IMG/VR virus record: IMGVR_UViG_3300023223_000475
Span: 1 to 24,285 of that record
Length of the DNA: 24,285 nt
DNA from: a virus
Direction: 5' to 3' (one strand)
Below the pieces are notes generated by a model. That model saw only the letters and a list, made by a program, of their open reading frames with translations, did not search any database and was not told where the DNA came from. The position numbers were made by a program, and so were the translations under genes. Of the stretch, positions 9,058 to 15,545 are shown in pieces. Every line of letters begins with the position of its first letter. Position 1 is the stretch's first letter.

Positions 9058-9375
9058 ATGCAAGAAAAAGACATTGACGAAGTTGTCAGAAAATTAACGA
9101 AAGAACGAGAGCAAGATCGCGAACATCTTGCCGAAGCGATATGCAAAAAAATTGATGAAATGAATACAGCAACTTGGAAACTTGTCGCGGGCGTTGACAT
9201 TCATGATCAAAACTGTGTTAATAAATTCAATAATTTGATAAAGGATATGTTCGAAGCGCAAAAGCATCAGCAGAAGGTTATCGGAACCTTTCTTCAGGTA
9301 CTTGTCAAACGTGCTACTGACGCCGTCTTTATCTTGTTAACTATGGGAATGTTTTACATATTTATAGGGGGTTAA
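9058..9375 (+). CDS. Coiled-coil protein with C-terminal membrane anchor
   Basis: A 105-residue protein starting at the ATG with GGGG about 6 bases before it; a TTG at 9046 in the same frame is less likely. Residues 1-40 are highly charged and helical (EKDIDEVVRKLTKEREQDRE). The C-terminal 20 residues form one transmembrane segment (DAVFILLTMGMFYIFIGG). The arrangement, a cytoplasmic helical body tethered by a C-terminal anchor, occurs in phage lysis regions, but I recognise no named family. Next to two further membrane proteins and a spanin-like pair, a lysis or holin-accessory role is plausible but only inferred. Confidence 0.5.
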   Translation: MQEKDIDEVVRKLTKEREQDREHLAEAICKKIDEMNTATWKLVAGVDIHDQNCVNKFNNLIKDMFEAQKHQQKVIGTFLQVLVKRATDAVFILLTMGMFYIFIGG

Positions 9376-9376
9376 A

Positions 9377-9583
9377 ATGAAAAAAATATCAAAAGTACTT
9401 GCGAAATTAAAAGCAAAGATCGATTTCAGAAAAAGATTTGTGACTTGGGAAACTACAGGCGGCCTGTATATTGCCGGTGCCGCGATATTGATGTTCGTAC
9501 ACCCGGAGCTATTAAAGGCGATAATCGTCTTCGGCTTGGTCCTTATAGGTCTTCGGATGGTTATGGTTAACCGTGAAAAGTAA
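9377..9583 (+). CDS. Putative holin-like small membrane protein
   Basis: A 68-residue protein with GGGG about 8 bases before the ATG. The N-terminal 25 residues are basic (KKISKVLAKLKAKIDFRKRF). Two hydrophobic stretches follow, about 28-42 (GGLYIAGAAILMFVH) and 46-64 (KAIIVFGLVLIGLRMVMV), which could form a membrane hairpin. Small size, two membrane segments and the position between membrane proteins and the spanin-like genes fit a holin, which times lysis by permeabilising the inner membrane. No named holin family is recognised. It overlaps the next gene by 11 bases. Confidence 0.45.
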   Translation: MKKISKVLAKLKAKIDFRKRFVTWETTGGLYIAGAAILMFVHPELLKAIIVFGLVLIGLRMVMVNREK

Positions 9584-9836
9584 GAAGCCGAAAAAAGAAA
9601 AGGCCATGCACCCGGTCGGGACGATGACGTGGAGGTCTGACCTTAAAGTTTTGATTGTCTTGGTTTTGTTGGCGCCCGTAATATGGCTTAACGGCTATCA
9701 GTCGGCAAAGAACAAAGCGGCAAAAATAATTAATCAGAAACAAGAAATTAGGCATGAAATTAAAATCAAACATCTTGACGATCGCCCTTATAATCGCGAT
9801 CAGTTGCTTGTGTGGTTGCGCCACCGAATACGATAG
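9573..9836 (+). CDS. i-spanin-like (Rz-type) inner-membrane protein
   Basis: An 87-residue protein from GTG 9573, inside the end of the previous gene; ATG 9606 is an alternative start. It has a basic N-terminus, one transmembrane segment at about 23-43 (LKVLIVLVLLAPVIWLNGY) and a short charged helical tail (KNKAAKIINQKQEIRHEIK) ending DQLLVWLRHRIR. That is the layout of an inner-membrane spanin: N-in anchor, periplasmic helix. Many small alphaproteobacterial phage Rz-like proteins have a similar charged helix ending in an Arg-rich stretch. The next gene, a lipoprotein, starts inside it in another frame, as Rz1 does in Rz. The periplasmic part is short for a classical Rz, so the call is moderate. 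Confidence 0.5.
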   Translation: MKSKKPKKEKAMHPVGTMTWRSDLKVLIVLVLLAPVIWLNGYQSAKNKAAKIINQKQEIRHEIKIKHLDDRPYNRDQLLVWLRHRIR

Positions 9837-10089
9837 TTCGGGCAAGCCATACACTGGTAAAGAGCCTGAATTAAAAATTTGGGACATATCGGACGACACC
9901 AAGTTAAAAGACGATCAGTTGATATTCTTACAGCAATGTTATATGTCATGGGAAATCAACAACGAGATTGTCGAAGAAGAAGACTTTACGAAAATTGAAA
10001 TTAAGGGGTTCTGGATTGGCATCGGGTCAGGCGTTGCGGCCTTCTTTGCCACGGTTGGAAAATGGCTGTTTACCTTATGGCCATTTTAA
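9754..10089 (+). CDS. Spanin-like lipoprotein with C-terminal membrane segment
   Basis: A 111-residue protein overlapping the i-spanin-like gene by 83 bases in a different frame. Residues 1-22 form a lipoprotein signal: basic start, hydrophobic core (ILTIALIIAIS) and a lipobox ending L19-C20-G21-C22, with C22 the probable lipidated residue. The mature body is acidic. Residues about 85-108 form a hydrophobic C-terminal segment (GFWIGIGSGVAAFFATVGKW). A nested lipoprotein suggests an o-spanin; a lipoprotein with a C-terminal transmembrane segment is the architecture of unimolecular spanins such as T1 gp11. Its 3' end overlaps the convergent nuclease gene by 20 bases and carries a terminator-like hairpin. 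A non-lysis lipoprotein cannot be excluded. Confidence 0.5.
   Translation: MKLKSNILTIALIIAISCLCGCATEYDSSGKPYTGKEPELKIWDISDDTKLKDDQLIFLQQCYMSWEINNEIVEEEDFTKIEIKGFWIGIGSGVAAFFATVGKWLFTLWPF
10059..10087. terminator. Bidirectional terminator-like hairpin
   Basis: A perfect 8-bp inverted repeat, AAAATGGC at 10059-10066 and GCCATTTT at 10080-10087, encloses a 13-base loop. The stem ends in A/T runs on both sides, so it can act as an intrinsic terminator for both converging transcripts. It lies within the overlapping 3' ends of the lipoprotein gene (+) and the nuclease gene (-). The stem is short and only partly GC, so strength is uncertain. Confidence 0.5.
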
Positions 10090-10759
10090 ACATATCTTTA
10101 GTATTGCCGTCGAAAAAATCCCAAAACTTAATTTCCCACTCATTAAGGGGGCGGCTCTTTAATTGCTTTATTATCTTTGGTCTTAGCTTACTCAGCACAC
10201 CATTTTCACGCATATCCTGTATGATATCCCATTTGTTACCATTATAGCCTATAATTTCCTGAGCCTCGCATTTCCACAGCATCCTAGCCATATCGTAGGT
10301 AGATGTGTTTCGCCCCTGAAATCTAAACATTTGGCCAATAAAATCATATGGCTCTCCGCCACTCATACACTGAACTTGCTTAGACTCGTGGCAGTATTGC
10401 AAGTCAGGCTGTTGCCAGTTTGATTCCGTATGATATCCTGTGTAGCTATTGTCTTTAACCTCTTTTATCCTTCTATGTGAAACATCGACACAGGAAAGTA
10501 TACCATCAAAAGCTCTTTTGTAGCCCTCCATCTGCTTTTTTAAGGCATCTTGGCAATATTTATCTTTACCGCTTTTTAGCTCTATACACCCAATTTTATT
10601 GGTTAAAATAACAATATCGGCTCTGCCACATGATGATGCTGTATCGAGCGGGATTTCTAGCCTAATGTGTTTACGTTTAATGCCCCGCTTTAAAAGTTCT
10701 AAAACTATTGCTTTTCGAATGTCATCTTCGCAGCTTTTATTTTTTTTCTTTTTAACCAT
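10070..10759 (-). CDS. PD-(D/E)XK nuclease-like protein
   Basis: A 229-residue protein, last gene of the minus-strand operon. I start it at ATG 10759 because the upstream 51-residue gene ends within this start (ATGGTTAA, 8-base overlap), although an in-frame ATG exists at 10807. After a Lys-rich start, the core motif of PD-(D/E)XK nucleases is visible: E35 (RLEIPLD), D48 (CGRADIVILT), then E60-L-K62 (IGCIELKSGKD), followed by Q76 and Y80 in a helix. This fits a restriction-like or repair-like DNA nuclease fold such as those annotated sce7726 or MmcB-like. The C-terminal half (about 100-229) has no recognised domain and contains several Cys and Trp. Function could be DNA processing, host takeover or defence; sequence alone does not decide. 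Confidence 0.6.
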   Translation of the reverse strand: MVKKKKNKSCEDDIRKAIVLELLKRGIKRKHIRLEIPLDTASSCGRADIVILTNKIGCIELKSGKDKYCQDALKKQMEGYKRAFDGILSCVDVSHRRIKEVKDNSYTGYHTESNWQQPDLQYCHESKQVQCMSGGEPYDFIGQMFRFQGRNTSTYDMARMLWKCEAQEIIGYNGNKWDIIQDMRENGVLSKLRPKIIKQLKSRPLNEWEIKFWDFFDGNTKDMFKMAIR

Positions 10760-10907
10760 TCTGCAACAACACAATATGGTCGGCCATTTCCTCGGTCCGG
10801 CATTCACAAACGAACATCTTCAATGTTCGCCCCTCCCAATCTTTATTATAGTGAACATTCCAAAGCCCGTGCGACTCTTCTTTGTAGAATATACGCTTAT
10901 CACTCAC
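10752..10907 (-). CDS. Small unknown protein (51 aa)
   Basis: A GTG-started gene of 51 residues with GGGGTGA about 6 bases upstream and an in-frame stop just before it. The product begins with MSDKRIFYKEESHGLWNVHY and ends ECRTEEMADHIVLLQNG. It reads like a compact alpha/beta protein: aromatic-rich first half, then a short amphipathic helix. Both ends are locked into the operon: its start overlaps the previous stop (GTGA) and its stop overlaps the nuclease start. No family recognised. Confidence 0.6.
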   Translation of the reverse strand: MSDKRIFYKEESHGLWNVHYNKDWEGRTLKMFVCECRTEEMADHIVLLQNG

Positions 10908-10972
10908 GATAAATCACCCCCAAAAAACCACTCAATCGCCACAAGAGCGATATATATTATAAGATATTTCAT
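10904..10972 (-). CDS. Tiny membrane peptide (22 aa)
   Basis: An ATG four bases after the stop of the preceding gene, with AGGA just upstream, opens a 22-codon frame, MKYLIIYIALVAIEWFFGGD plus two residues. It is a single hydrophobic helix of about 17 residues. The stop overlaps the next GTG start (TGAGTG context). Tight coupling on the downstream side supports translation. A membrane miniprotein of unknown role, or a translational coupler; the length makes it uncertain. Confidence 0.4.
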   Translation of the reverse strand: MKYLIIYIALVAIEWFFGGDLS

Positions 10973-10976
10973 AATC

Positions 10977-11183
10977 CTATTCCGTCATTTTTAATATGTG
11001 ATGCGCTAATTCGCGGGCGGCTTGGGTTGGCATTGTCTCGGCAAAGCCCCCGTGATTTTCTTCTTTTTGGTCTTTTGGCCTGAAGAAATGAAGCAAAACA
11101 ACGCTTGTTGCGGGCAACACCGTCAGGTTGGCGTGAACCTCGTCCCCGTCCGAATCTTTATATTTAAGCTGGCTCTGAATCAT
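10977..11183 (-). CDS. Small unknown protein (68 aa)
   Basis: The start ATG overlaps the upstream stop (TAATG) and is preceded by GAGGGCGGG. The protein has an N-terminal beta-like half (SQLKYKDSDGDEVHANLTVL) and a C-terminal helix (PTQAARELAHHILKMTE). The alternating strand-then-helix pattern with a central HFFRPKDQKEENHGG loop suggests a small folded protein. No cysteines or membrane segment. Family not recognised. Confidence 0.55.
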   Translation of the reverse strand: MIQSQLKYKDSDGDEVHANLTVLPATSVVLLHFFRPKDQKEENHGGFAETMPTQAARELAHHILKMTE

Positions 11184-11653
11184 TATAGACCCGCCCTCAT
11201 TAGCTTTTTGAAATTGAATTGATTTTTGACAGCGTCTTCGACCTTGATTCGTTCGTCCGAAACTCCGAGAGTTTCTTTATTATAAAAGAAAACATATTTT
11301 TGTGCTGTTGCCTTACCCTTTAGAAAGTTAATTCCATGCGGTGTAATTTTCCAGAAACCGGAATCTTTCTTCGCGTCGGATCGATTTTTCGCCCTCTTAA
11401 CCATCGCCCAATGCTCCAATTTAGCGAAGTCCCCGCCATGTGAACTAAGTTCTGTTATGTGAATCCACTTATCTTTCCCGCCTTTATTATATATCTTAAT
11501 CAATTGCCTGACCATCGTCCCTGATATTGATCTTTTATATATCTTGGCTGTCTGCTTGCAACACGGACAGGTCACGAGTTCACCGCGGTTAATCTTTGTC
11601 GCTAATTTATTTGAATTATTCCTGTTTATTTGTCCTGTTCTTACTTTTTCCAT
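11183..11653 (-). CDS. CPCC zinc-finger / winged-helix-like phage protein
   Basis: A 156-residue basic protein with AAGGAAAG 7 bases before the ATG; it overlaps the upstream gene by 13 bases. Residues 29-32 are CPCC in a VTCPCCKQTAKIYKR context, which could form half of a metal site. The centre (LEHWAMVKRAKNRSDAKKDS then GFWKITPHGINFLKG) reads like a winged-helix DNA-binding fold, and the following KYVFFYNKETLGVSDERI is a conserved stretch I associate with widespread uncharacterised phage proteins. It may bind DNA. The other two metal ligands are not evident, so zinc binding is inference. Confidence 0.55.
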   Translation of the reverse strand: MEKVRTGQINRNNSNKLATKINRGELVTCPCCKQTAKIYKRSISGTMVRQLIKIYNKGGKDKWIHITELSSHGGDFAKLEHWAMVKRAKNRSDAKKDSGFWKITPHGINFLKGKATAQKYVFFYNKETLGVSDERIKVEDAVKNQFNFKKLMRAGL

Positions 11654-12111
11654 TGTCTTTCCTTCGGTTGGTTAGTTAATCTTTTTTCTATCTCTGGCTG
11701 TACTTGTCTTAGCGCCTCGTAATTGGCCTTTTCTTGATCCTTAGAATAGCCATATTGAAACTGTAAACCATATTTTCCTTGCCATTTTATCTCACATCTA
11801 TAACGCTTCTTTTTCTTATTAATGTTATTAAGGTAGGTTGCATCTATAGAGTTACAAGTTTCTACTACTGTAAATCCATTTTTTGATAACCACGTCTTTA
11901 CTTGCTCCCATCCTTCGGTGAAGTAGTTTGGTGGGCCGGGATGACTTCTAAGATTCCACTTCCCCTTTATGCCCCTTCTAAATTCATTCGCCTCTTCATA
12001 TGTTTTAAATTCGTGTATTTTATCTTCATCATGGTCTTTAACGGTGTAGGGCTTTCTCTCCCACCCCATCAACTTCTCACAAATCCAAATATTCAACTCA
12101 TCTTTATTCAT
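11641..12111 (-). CDS. DUF2591-like small phage protein
   Basis: I start it at ATG 12111 because it overlaps the upstream stop as ATGA; an in-frame ATG at 12141 would add ten residues. The product has 156 residues. The start MNKDELNIWICEKLMGWERK resembles a common family of phage proteins that begin with an M-N-x-x-E-L-x-x-x-I-x-x-x-x-M-G-W pattern (DUF2591-type). The middle includes FTEGWEQVKTWLSKNGFTVV, and the C-terminus has a charged helical part (KANYEALRQVQPEIEKRL). The base composition is more AT-rich than the exonuclease and ATPase genes. The biochemical role is unknown. Confidence 0.5.
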   Translation of the reverse strand: MNKDELNIWICEKLMGWERKPYTVKDHDEDKIHEFKTYEEANEFRRGIKGKWNLRSHPGPPNYFTEGWEQVKTWLSKNGFTVVETCNSIDATYLNNINKKKKRYRCEIKWQGKYGLQFQYGYSKDQEKANYEALRQVQPEIEKRLTNQPKERQWKK

Positions 12112-12251
12112 TCTACTTGTGCCGCCCTTAATAATGCCCACAAAATCACCTCTTCGTGCGTCGCATGTCGGGCTTTCTTGCTGCCGTCTTTATAGATAAC
12201 GACAGTCTGACCGTCGACGCTCGTTCTTATTTCAAAATCGAGATGGTTCAT
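12108..12251 (-). CDS. Small unknown protein (47 aa)
   Basis: The frame is open further upstream (ATG at 12320), but ATG 12251 overlaps the stop of the Cys-rich gene before it (ATGA) and is therefore chosen. The 47-residue product starts MNHLDFEIRTSVDGQTVVIY and ends in a helix (THEEVILWALLRAAQVE). A short beta hairpin followed by one helix is likely. Its stop overlaps the next start (ATGA). No family recognised. Confidence 0.5.
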   Translation of the reverse strand: MNHLDFEIRTSVDGQTVVIYKDGSKKARHATHEEVILWALLRAAQVE

Positions 12252-12406
12252 TTTCCAAGATTCCTTATAGTTATTTGTAAACTCTTCCACCACGCAAAAC
12301 CCCAAGTATGAACAAAGCATTTATCGGAGTTCAGCGCAAGACATGTTTTTTTCGTACATGCCGGGGTAGGGCAGGTCGGCCAGTGTGTTTTATATGCTTC
12401 GGTCAT
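12248..12406 (-). CDS. Small Cys-rich protein (52 aa)
   Basis: Start ATG 12406 overlaps the HNH gene's stop (ATGA) and the stop overlaps the next start in the same manner. A GAGGAAG site lies about 7 bases upstream of the ATG. The product has four Cys at positions 12, 17, 22 and 30 (WPTCPTPACTKKTCLALN, then DKCFVH) followed by several Trp, a pattern that could bind zinc. Similar short Cys-rich proteins are common in phage early operons. The coupling on both sides is the main evidence that this is a real gene. Confidence 0.55.
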   Translation of the reverse strand: MTEAYKTHWPTCPTPACTKKTCLALNSDKCFVHTWGFAWWKSLQITIRNLGK

Positions 12407-12897
12407 CGCGCTTCCTCTGGAAAGTTTAAGTATGCGAATTCACCATGATGGTTTTTTGCAAAGTTATCGTATGATTTTGCTGCTTCAATTTCACAGTTAA
12501 AAGACCCAATAAAATGAACCTTGCCGCCAACCCTCGACTTAGCCATCCACTTTTTACTACTTTTATGCCACCCAACGCCTCTAAAAATACTGCTTCTGCC
12601 TGACAATGGCGCCTTGTTGTATTGATTTTGTGCGTTGGTTGCGTTTCTTAAATTATATTTTTGGTTATTTAAGCTCTCCGTGTCAGCGTGGTCGGTTTCA
12701 ATTCCCTTCGGCGTTTTGTTGATTTCTCGGTGCATTTTTATTGTCTTAGACCCTTTAGGTTCTGATTTTTGTCTATTTCTAGCGGCATACCATTTATTTC
12801 TACTTTTATGCGCAAACCACTTCCATTGCATTAACCATTCATAGTCATCGTCGTCAACAAGTGCAACCATACCCTGTGTTAGTGGAATTTTTCTCAT
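12403..12897 (-). CDS. HNH endonuclease with AP2 DNA-binding domain
   Basis: A 164-residue protein. Residues about 50-92 carry the HNH_3-type nuclease core: M55-H56-R-E-I, then ETDHADTESLNNQKYNLR with D69-H70 and N82, typical of homing-type HNH enzymes that nick or cut DNA. Residues about 102-158 form an AP2 domain (SIFRGVGWHKSSKKWMAKSR, then HFIGSF and EAAKSYDNFA), the usual DNA-binding partner in phage homing endonucleases. The start overlaps the ATPase stop (TAATG), with AGGAG upstream. It interrupts an otherwise functional operon, as free-standing homing genes do. Its target is unknown. Confidence 0.9.
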   Translation of the reverse strand: MRKIPLTQGMVALVDDDDYEWLMQWKWFAHKSRNKWYAARNRQKSEPKGSKTIKMHREINKTPKGIETDHADTESLNNQKYNLRNATNAQNQYNKAPLSGRSSIFRGVGWHKSSKKWMAKSRVGGKVHFIGSFNCEIEAAKSYDNFAKNHHGEFAYLNFPEEAR

Positions 12898-13829
12898 TAA
12901 GTATATTCTCCTGATTGTTGCGGCTCGACTTCGCCATTTGAAATGTCATATTCATTCGCAATAGATCGGAACTCGTTCTTTTCGCTTTCCGAAAGCCGCC
13001 CAAGAGATTCTTTACTTGCAGGGGCCAACCCCTCCAAAAATTCGGTTAACGCAACGTTGCCCCCTTCGGCCGCTGACCTACATACATTTTTTAATTGTTC
13101 AAGTGGCTCATCTACAGCCGCGCCGCCTGATAACCATTCCTTGACCGCCGTTCCTGACTCAGCAACGAGCCGCTTGTCAGGTGGAAACATATGTTCGAGT
13201 GCTTCCGGGCATTTTGTAAGAGTAGGAAACTTCGAATCAGTGTCAAGCGTCATCGATACGATCATTTCATATATAAAATCTTTTTCCTGAATAGGCTGAA
13301 GCCCCTGCGAAGTGATCGTCGCGTCATAACCTGACCCGGTCTGAACCAATTTTTCACGCGCCCGCAGACAAAATATAATATCCATACGGGTCTGTAATAG
13401 CTTGTTCATCATTTTTTTATGTTCAGACTTCGGATAGGCCCACTTGTTCAAGCCCTTGGCGACGTTGCCCTTTGAGTTTGGCGTTTCGCTTAACTCAATA
13501 CAGCCGCCGGTCCCTTCCCATGCGTGGCTCATACTGTCTATGATCAGAACCCCGTAACCATCGCGTTCAAATGCCTCGATCGCCTCGATATATCTACGAG
13601 GCCCAAATGGCGGACACATTTCATAGACGTCGAAACCTTCCGGCAACACGTCAGCATATAGCGACGCCCGTCCAGATTCCGTATCAATAAACCCGATCTT
13701 CCGACCGTCGGCCATGCCTGACGCAAGTAATAATGCTGAATAAGTTTTTCCACTTCCAGACTGACCGGAAAGTCCGATCAATGCGGGTACGTTTTGCCTT
13801 ACGGCCTTTTTAATAGGTATTGCTTCCAT
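12897..13829 (-). CDS. Sak4-like RecA-fold ATPase (recombination)
   Basis: A 310-residue protein with an AAGAAGGA site upstream. Walker A is GQSGSGKTY at residues 22-30, and Walker B is VLIIDS at about 94-99, preceded by a Gly-Tyr-Gly. FIDTESGRAS at 48-57 matches the loop after the first strand in AAA_24/Sak4 proteins. The short RecA-like core, the NKWAYPKSEHKKMMNKLLQ segment and the REKLV stretch fit phage Sak4-type single-strand annealing or pairing ATPases, which usually work with an SSB. The last 60 residues are an acidic helical extension. The gene follows an exonuclease by 18 bases, the usual pairing in a phage recombination module. No SSB gene is visible here. Confidence 0.8.
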   Translation of the reverse strand: MEAIPIKKAVRQNVPALIGLSGQSGSGKTYSALLLASGMADGRKIGFIDTESGRASLYADVLPEGFDVYEMCPPFGPRRYIEAIEAFERDGYGVLIIDSMSHAWEGTGGCIELSETPNSKGNVAKGLNKWAYPKSEHKKMMNKLLQTRMDIIFCLRAREKLVQTGSGYDATITSQGLQPIQEKDFIYEMIVSMTLDTDSKFPTLTKCPEALEHMFPPDKRLVAESGTAVKEWLSGGAAVDEPLEQLKNVCRSAAEGGNVALTEFLEGLAPASKESLGRLSESEKNEFRSIANEYDISNGEVEPQQSGEYT

Positions 13830-13847
13830 GCTTTTTCCTTCTTTGAG

Positions 13848-15095
13848 TTAGTCTTCAAGCGCCCACTGCGGACACTCAATGTCTGACAATGCTTTAAATG
13901 GCATCCAATTTATCCATGCGTCAGAACCGTATTTATTAACATTTTCGACGTAGTTTTTCAACAACCTTCTGTATAAATTTTCACCAGAAATAAAATAATT
14001 GTTTCGGCTTCCTTCCGCCGATTCTCTTTCCTCGAAGCCCTTTCCAAGTATCTCGAAAGGCTCTTGTTGCTCAATGAAAACAAGCGCATATTTATGATTT
14101 TCATTTGCAAGCGCCTCTTGCGCCAATTCCCATTGTTCATTGTTCGCGGTCTTTATGATAACGCCTTTCTTCTTACTTAGCTTCTGAAGCGCCCTGAATC
14201 CATCCATATACATAACAGACTGAAGGTGATATTTATTACCGAAAATCGCTTTGATCATAGCGGTTTCAAAGTTTATAGACATAAAATTATTGAACGTCTT
14301 CAAGTCGAACTTTGTGTTCGCCGTAAGATAATCGATACGGGCCTTTAGCCTGACGCCCGTTTCTTCGTCGTCCCATACGATCGTAACTTCTGCGTAACCG
14401 TCTGTAAATCGGTCGTTGTAGTCGGGATTAATCGCAATCATCTTTCGGGCCGATTGTGCTTTTTCAAACATTTCGTCGGTGACTATTAGTTGCCCGCGCT
14501 CTTCAACATTGTGTTCAAACTCTTCGATCATATTATCCCATATCAAAACATCGCGGTTCATTTGACTCGCCATAATTTGAATGCGATCTATTAGTTCGGG
14601 CTTATTGCCGGAGCTACCTTCGCCATTATCTTTTAACCATTGTTTAAGATCGGTTGCCGTCCGAAGGGCTTCCGGGTAATGATCGGGGTTCGGACGAACT
14701 GCAAAACTATCTTCGAATGTTTCAGGCTCTAACACCATTGTATGTAGCATCTTGCCCCATAACATTTGCGGGCTGATCTTGTCGTCGGTGAAGTCCGGCG
14801 CATGTAGTACATGATACCAAAAGTTATAAGGTGAAATTTCAAGCTTCTTAAACTCTGAATGAGATCGTGCGTCTAGTCTGATGTATTGCTCGAACGGCAG
14901 GTCAAAATATATACCCGGCTCGATTGCGACTCTTTTATTTTCGTTAACTTCTGATTTATTTTCGCTTTCTAACGAATCGACCGTTATATGTCCCGAATTA
15001 ATTTCGCTGTTTTCTAAATTAATTTCGTTGTTTTCGGCGTATAATTTATCAACCGATTCGATTGCTTCGCTGCTTATTTGTATATCTATGCTCAT
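13848..15095 (-). CDS. RecE/DUF3799-like exonuclease with SAP-like insert
   Basis: A 415-residue protein. Residues 1-56 are low-complexity and rich in Asn, Glu and Ser, including a 7-residue tandem repeat. From about 57 the RecE/DUF3799 pattern begins (GIYFDLPFEQYIRLDARSHS), followed by LWGKMLHTMVLEP with H118. The PD-(D/E)XK core is visible: E236, D255 (KARIDYLT), D264-x-K266 (TKFDLKTF), then Q and Y in KYHLQSVMYMDG. Residues about 145-172 (TATDLKQWLKDNGEGSSGNK, then PELIDRI) look like a SAP DNA-binding motif inserted before the core. Such enzymes resect double-strand ends to leave 3' overhangs for annealing. The stop lies 18 bases before the ATPase gene; the start overlaps the preceding gene (ATGA). 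Confidence 0.8.
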   Translation of the reverse strand: MSIDIQISSEAIESVDKLYAENNEINLENSEINSGHITVDSLESENKSEVNENKRVAIEPGIYFDLPFEQYIRLDARSHSEFKKLEISPYNFWYHVLHAPDFTDDKISPQMLWGKMLHTMVLEPETFEDSFAVRPNPDHYPEALRTATDLKQWLKDNGEGSSGNKPELIDRIQIMASQMNRDVLIWDNMIEEFEHNVEERGQLIVTDEMFEKAQSARKMIAINPDYNDRFTDGYAEVTIVWDDEETGVRLKARIDYLTANTKFDLKTFNNFMSINFETAMIKAIFGNKYHLQSVMYMDGFRALQKLSKKKGVIIKTANNEQWELAQEALANENHKYALVFIEQQEPFEILGKGFEERESAEGSRNNYFISGENLYRRLLKNYVENVNKYGSDAWINWMPFKALSDIECPQWALED

Positions 15096-15301
15096 AATAT
15101 TTCTTTTTGTTCTGTTATAAAACTCTTCCTAAGTGTAACGTCGTCACCTTCGAACTTGACATTGTGAGCAAGCATCGCGTTGGTCGTGCCGTCAACAATT
15201 ATGCCATGAAGCCAAGTTTCACATTGGCCCGTCACCTTAATGCTAATCTTTCCCTTTCTTGTGCAGTTTAACGCATATAATTTATTTTCTTCGTATGTCA
15301 T
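15092..15301 (-). CDS. Small beta-rich unknown protein (69 aa)
   Basis: Start and stop overlap the flanking genes (ATGA on both sides), with AAGGAAA upstream. The protein starts MTYEENKLYALNCTRKGKIS and continues with alternating strands (GIIVDGTTNAMLAHNVKFEG), suggesting a small beta fold. It is the second gene of the operon, directly before the exonuclease, so an accessory role in recombination is possible but not shown. No family recognised. Confidence 0.5.
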   Translation of the reverse strand: MTYEENKLYALNCTRKGKISIKVTGQCETWLHGIIVDGTTNAMLAHNVKFEGDDVTLRKSFITEQKEIL

Positions 15302-15519
15302 AACATTTCCTTATGTGTAAGCTTATGTTCGTCATTCTCGTTCGGAAGGCTTTCTTCGAGTTCTTCAATTATATCGTCGATCTCTTCGACCTTTTTTTCA
15401 AGATGAGTAAGAGCCTTGTTAGCATCTTCAATACCATCAGTATATTGCTTGCGTAAAGCCTTTAATAAATCAAGATTGGTTTCGTCTTGCTGGCGCGAAA
15501 ACGCCGATTCTTTTTCCAT
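15298..15519 (-). CDS. Small coiled-coil protein, first gene of minus operon
   Basis: A 73-residue, highly charged helical protein, with heptad-like Leu/Ile spacing between about 18 and 58 (LLKALRKQYTDGIEDANKAL, then LEKKVEEIDDIIEELEE). It has no Cys or membrane segment. An AAGGAAA ribosome site lies just before the ATG and the promoter region lies upstream, so it is the first gene of the recombination operon. Short coiled-coil proteins at this position are frequent in phages and have no assigned function. Confidence 0.55.
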   Translation of the reverse strand: MEKESAFSRQQDETNLDLLKALRKQYTDGIEDANKALTHLEKKVEEIDDIIEELEESLPNENDEHKLTHKEML

Positions 15520-15545
15520 GTTATTTCCTTATTAAATTAAAAATC

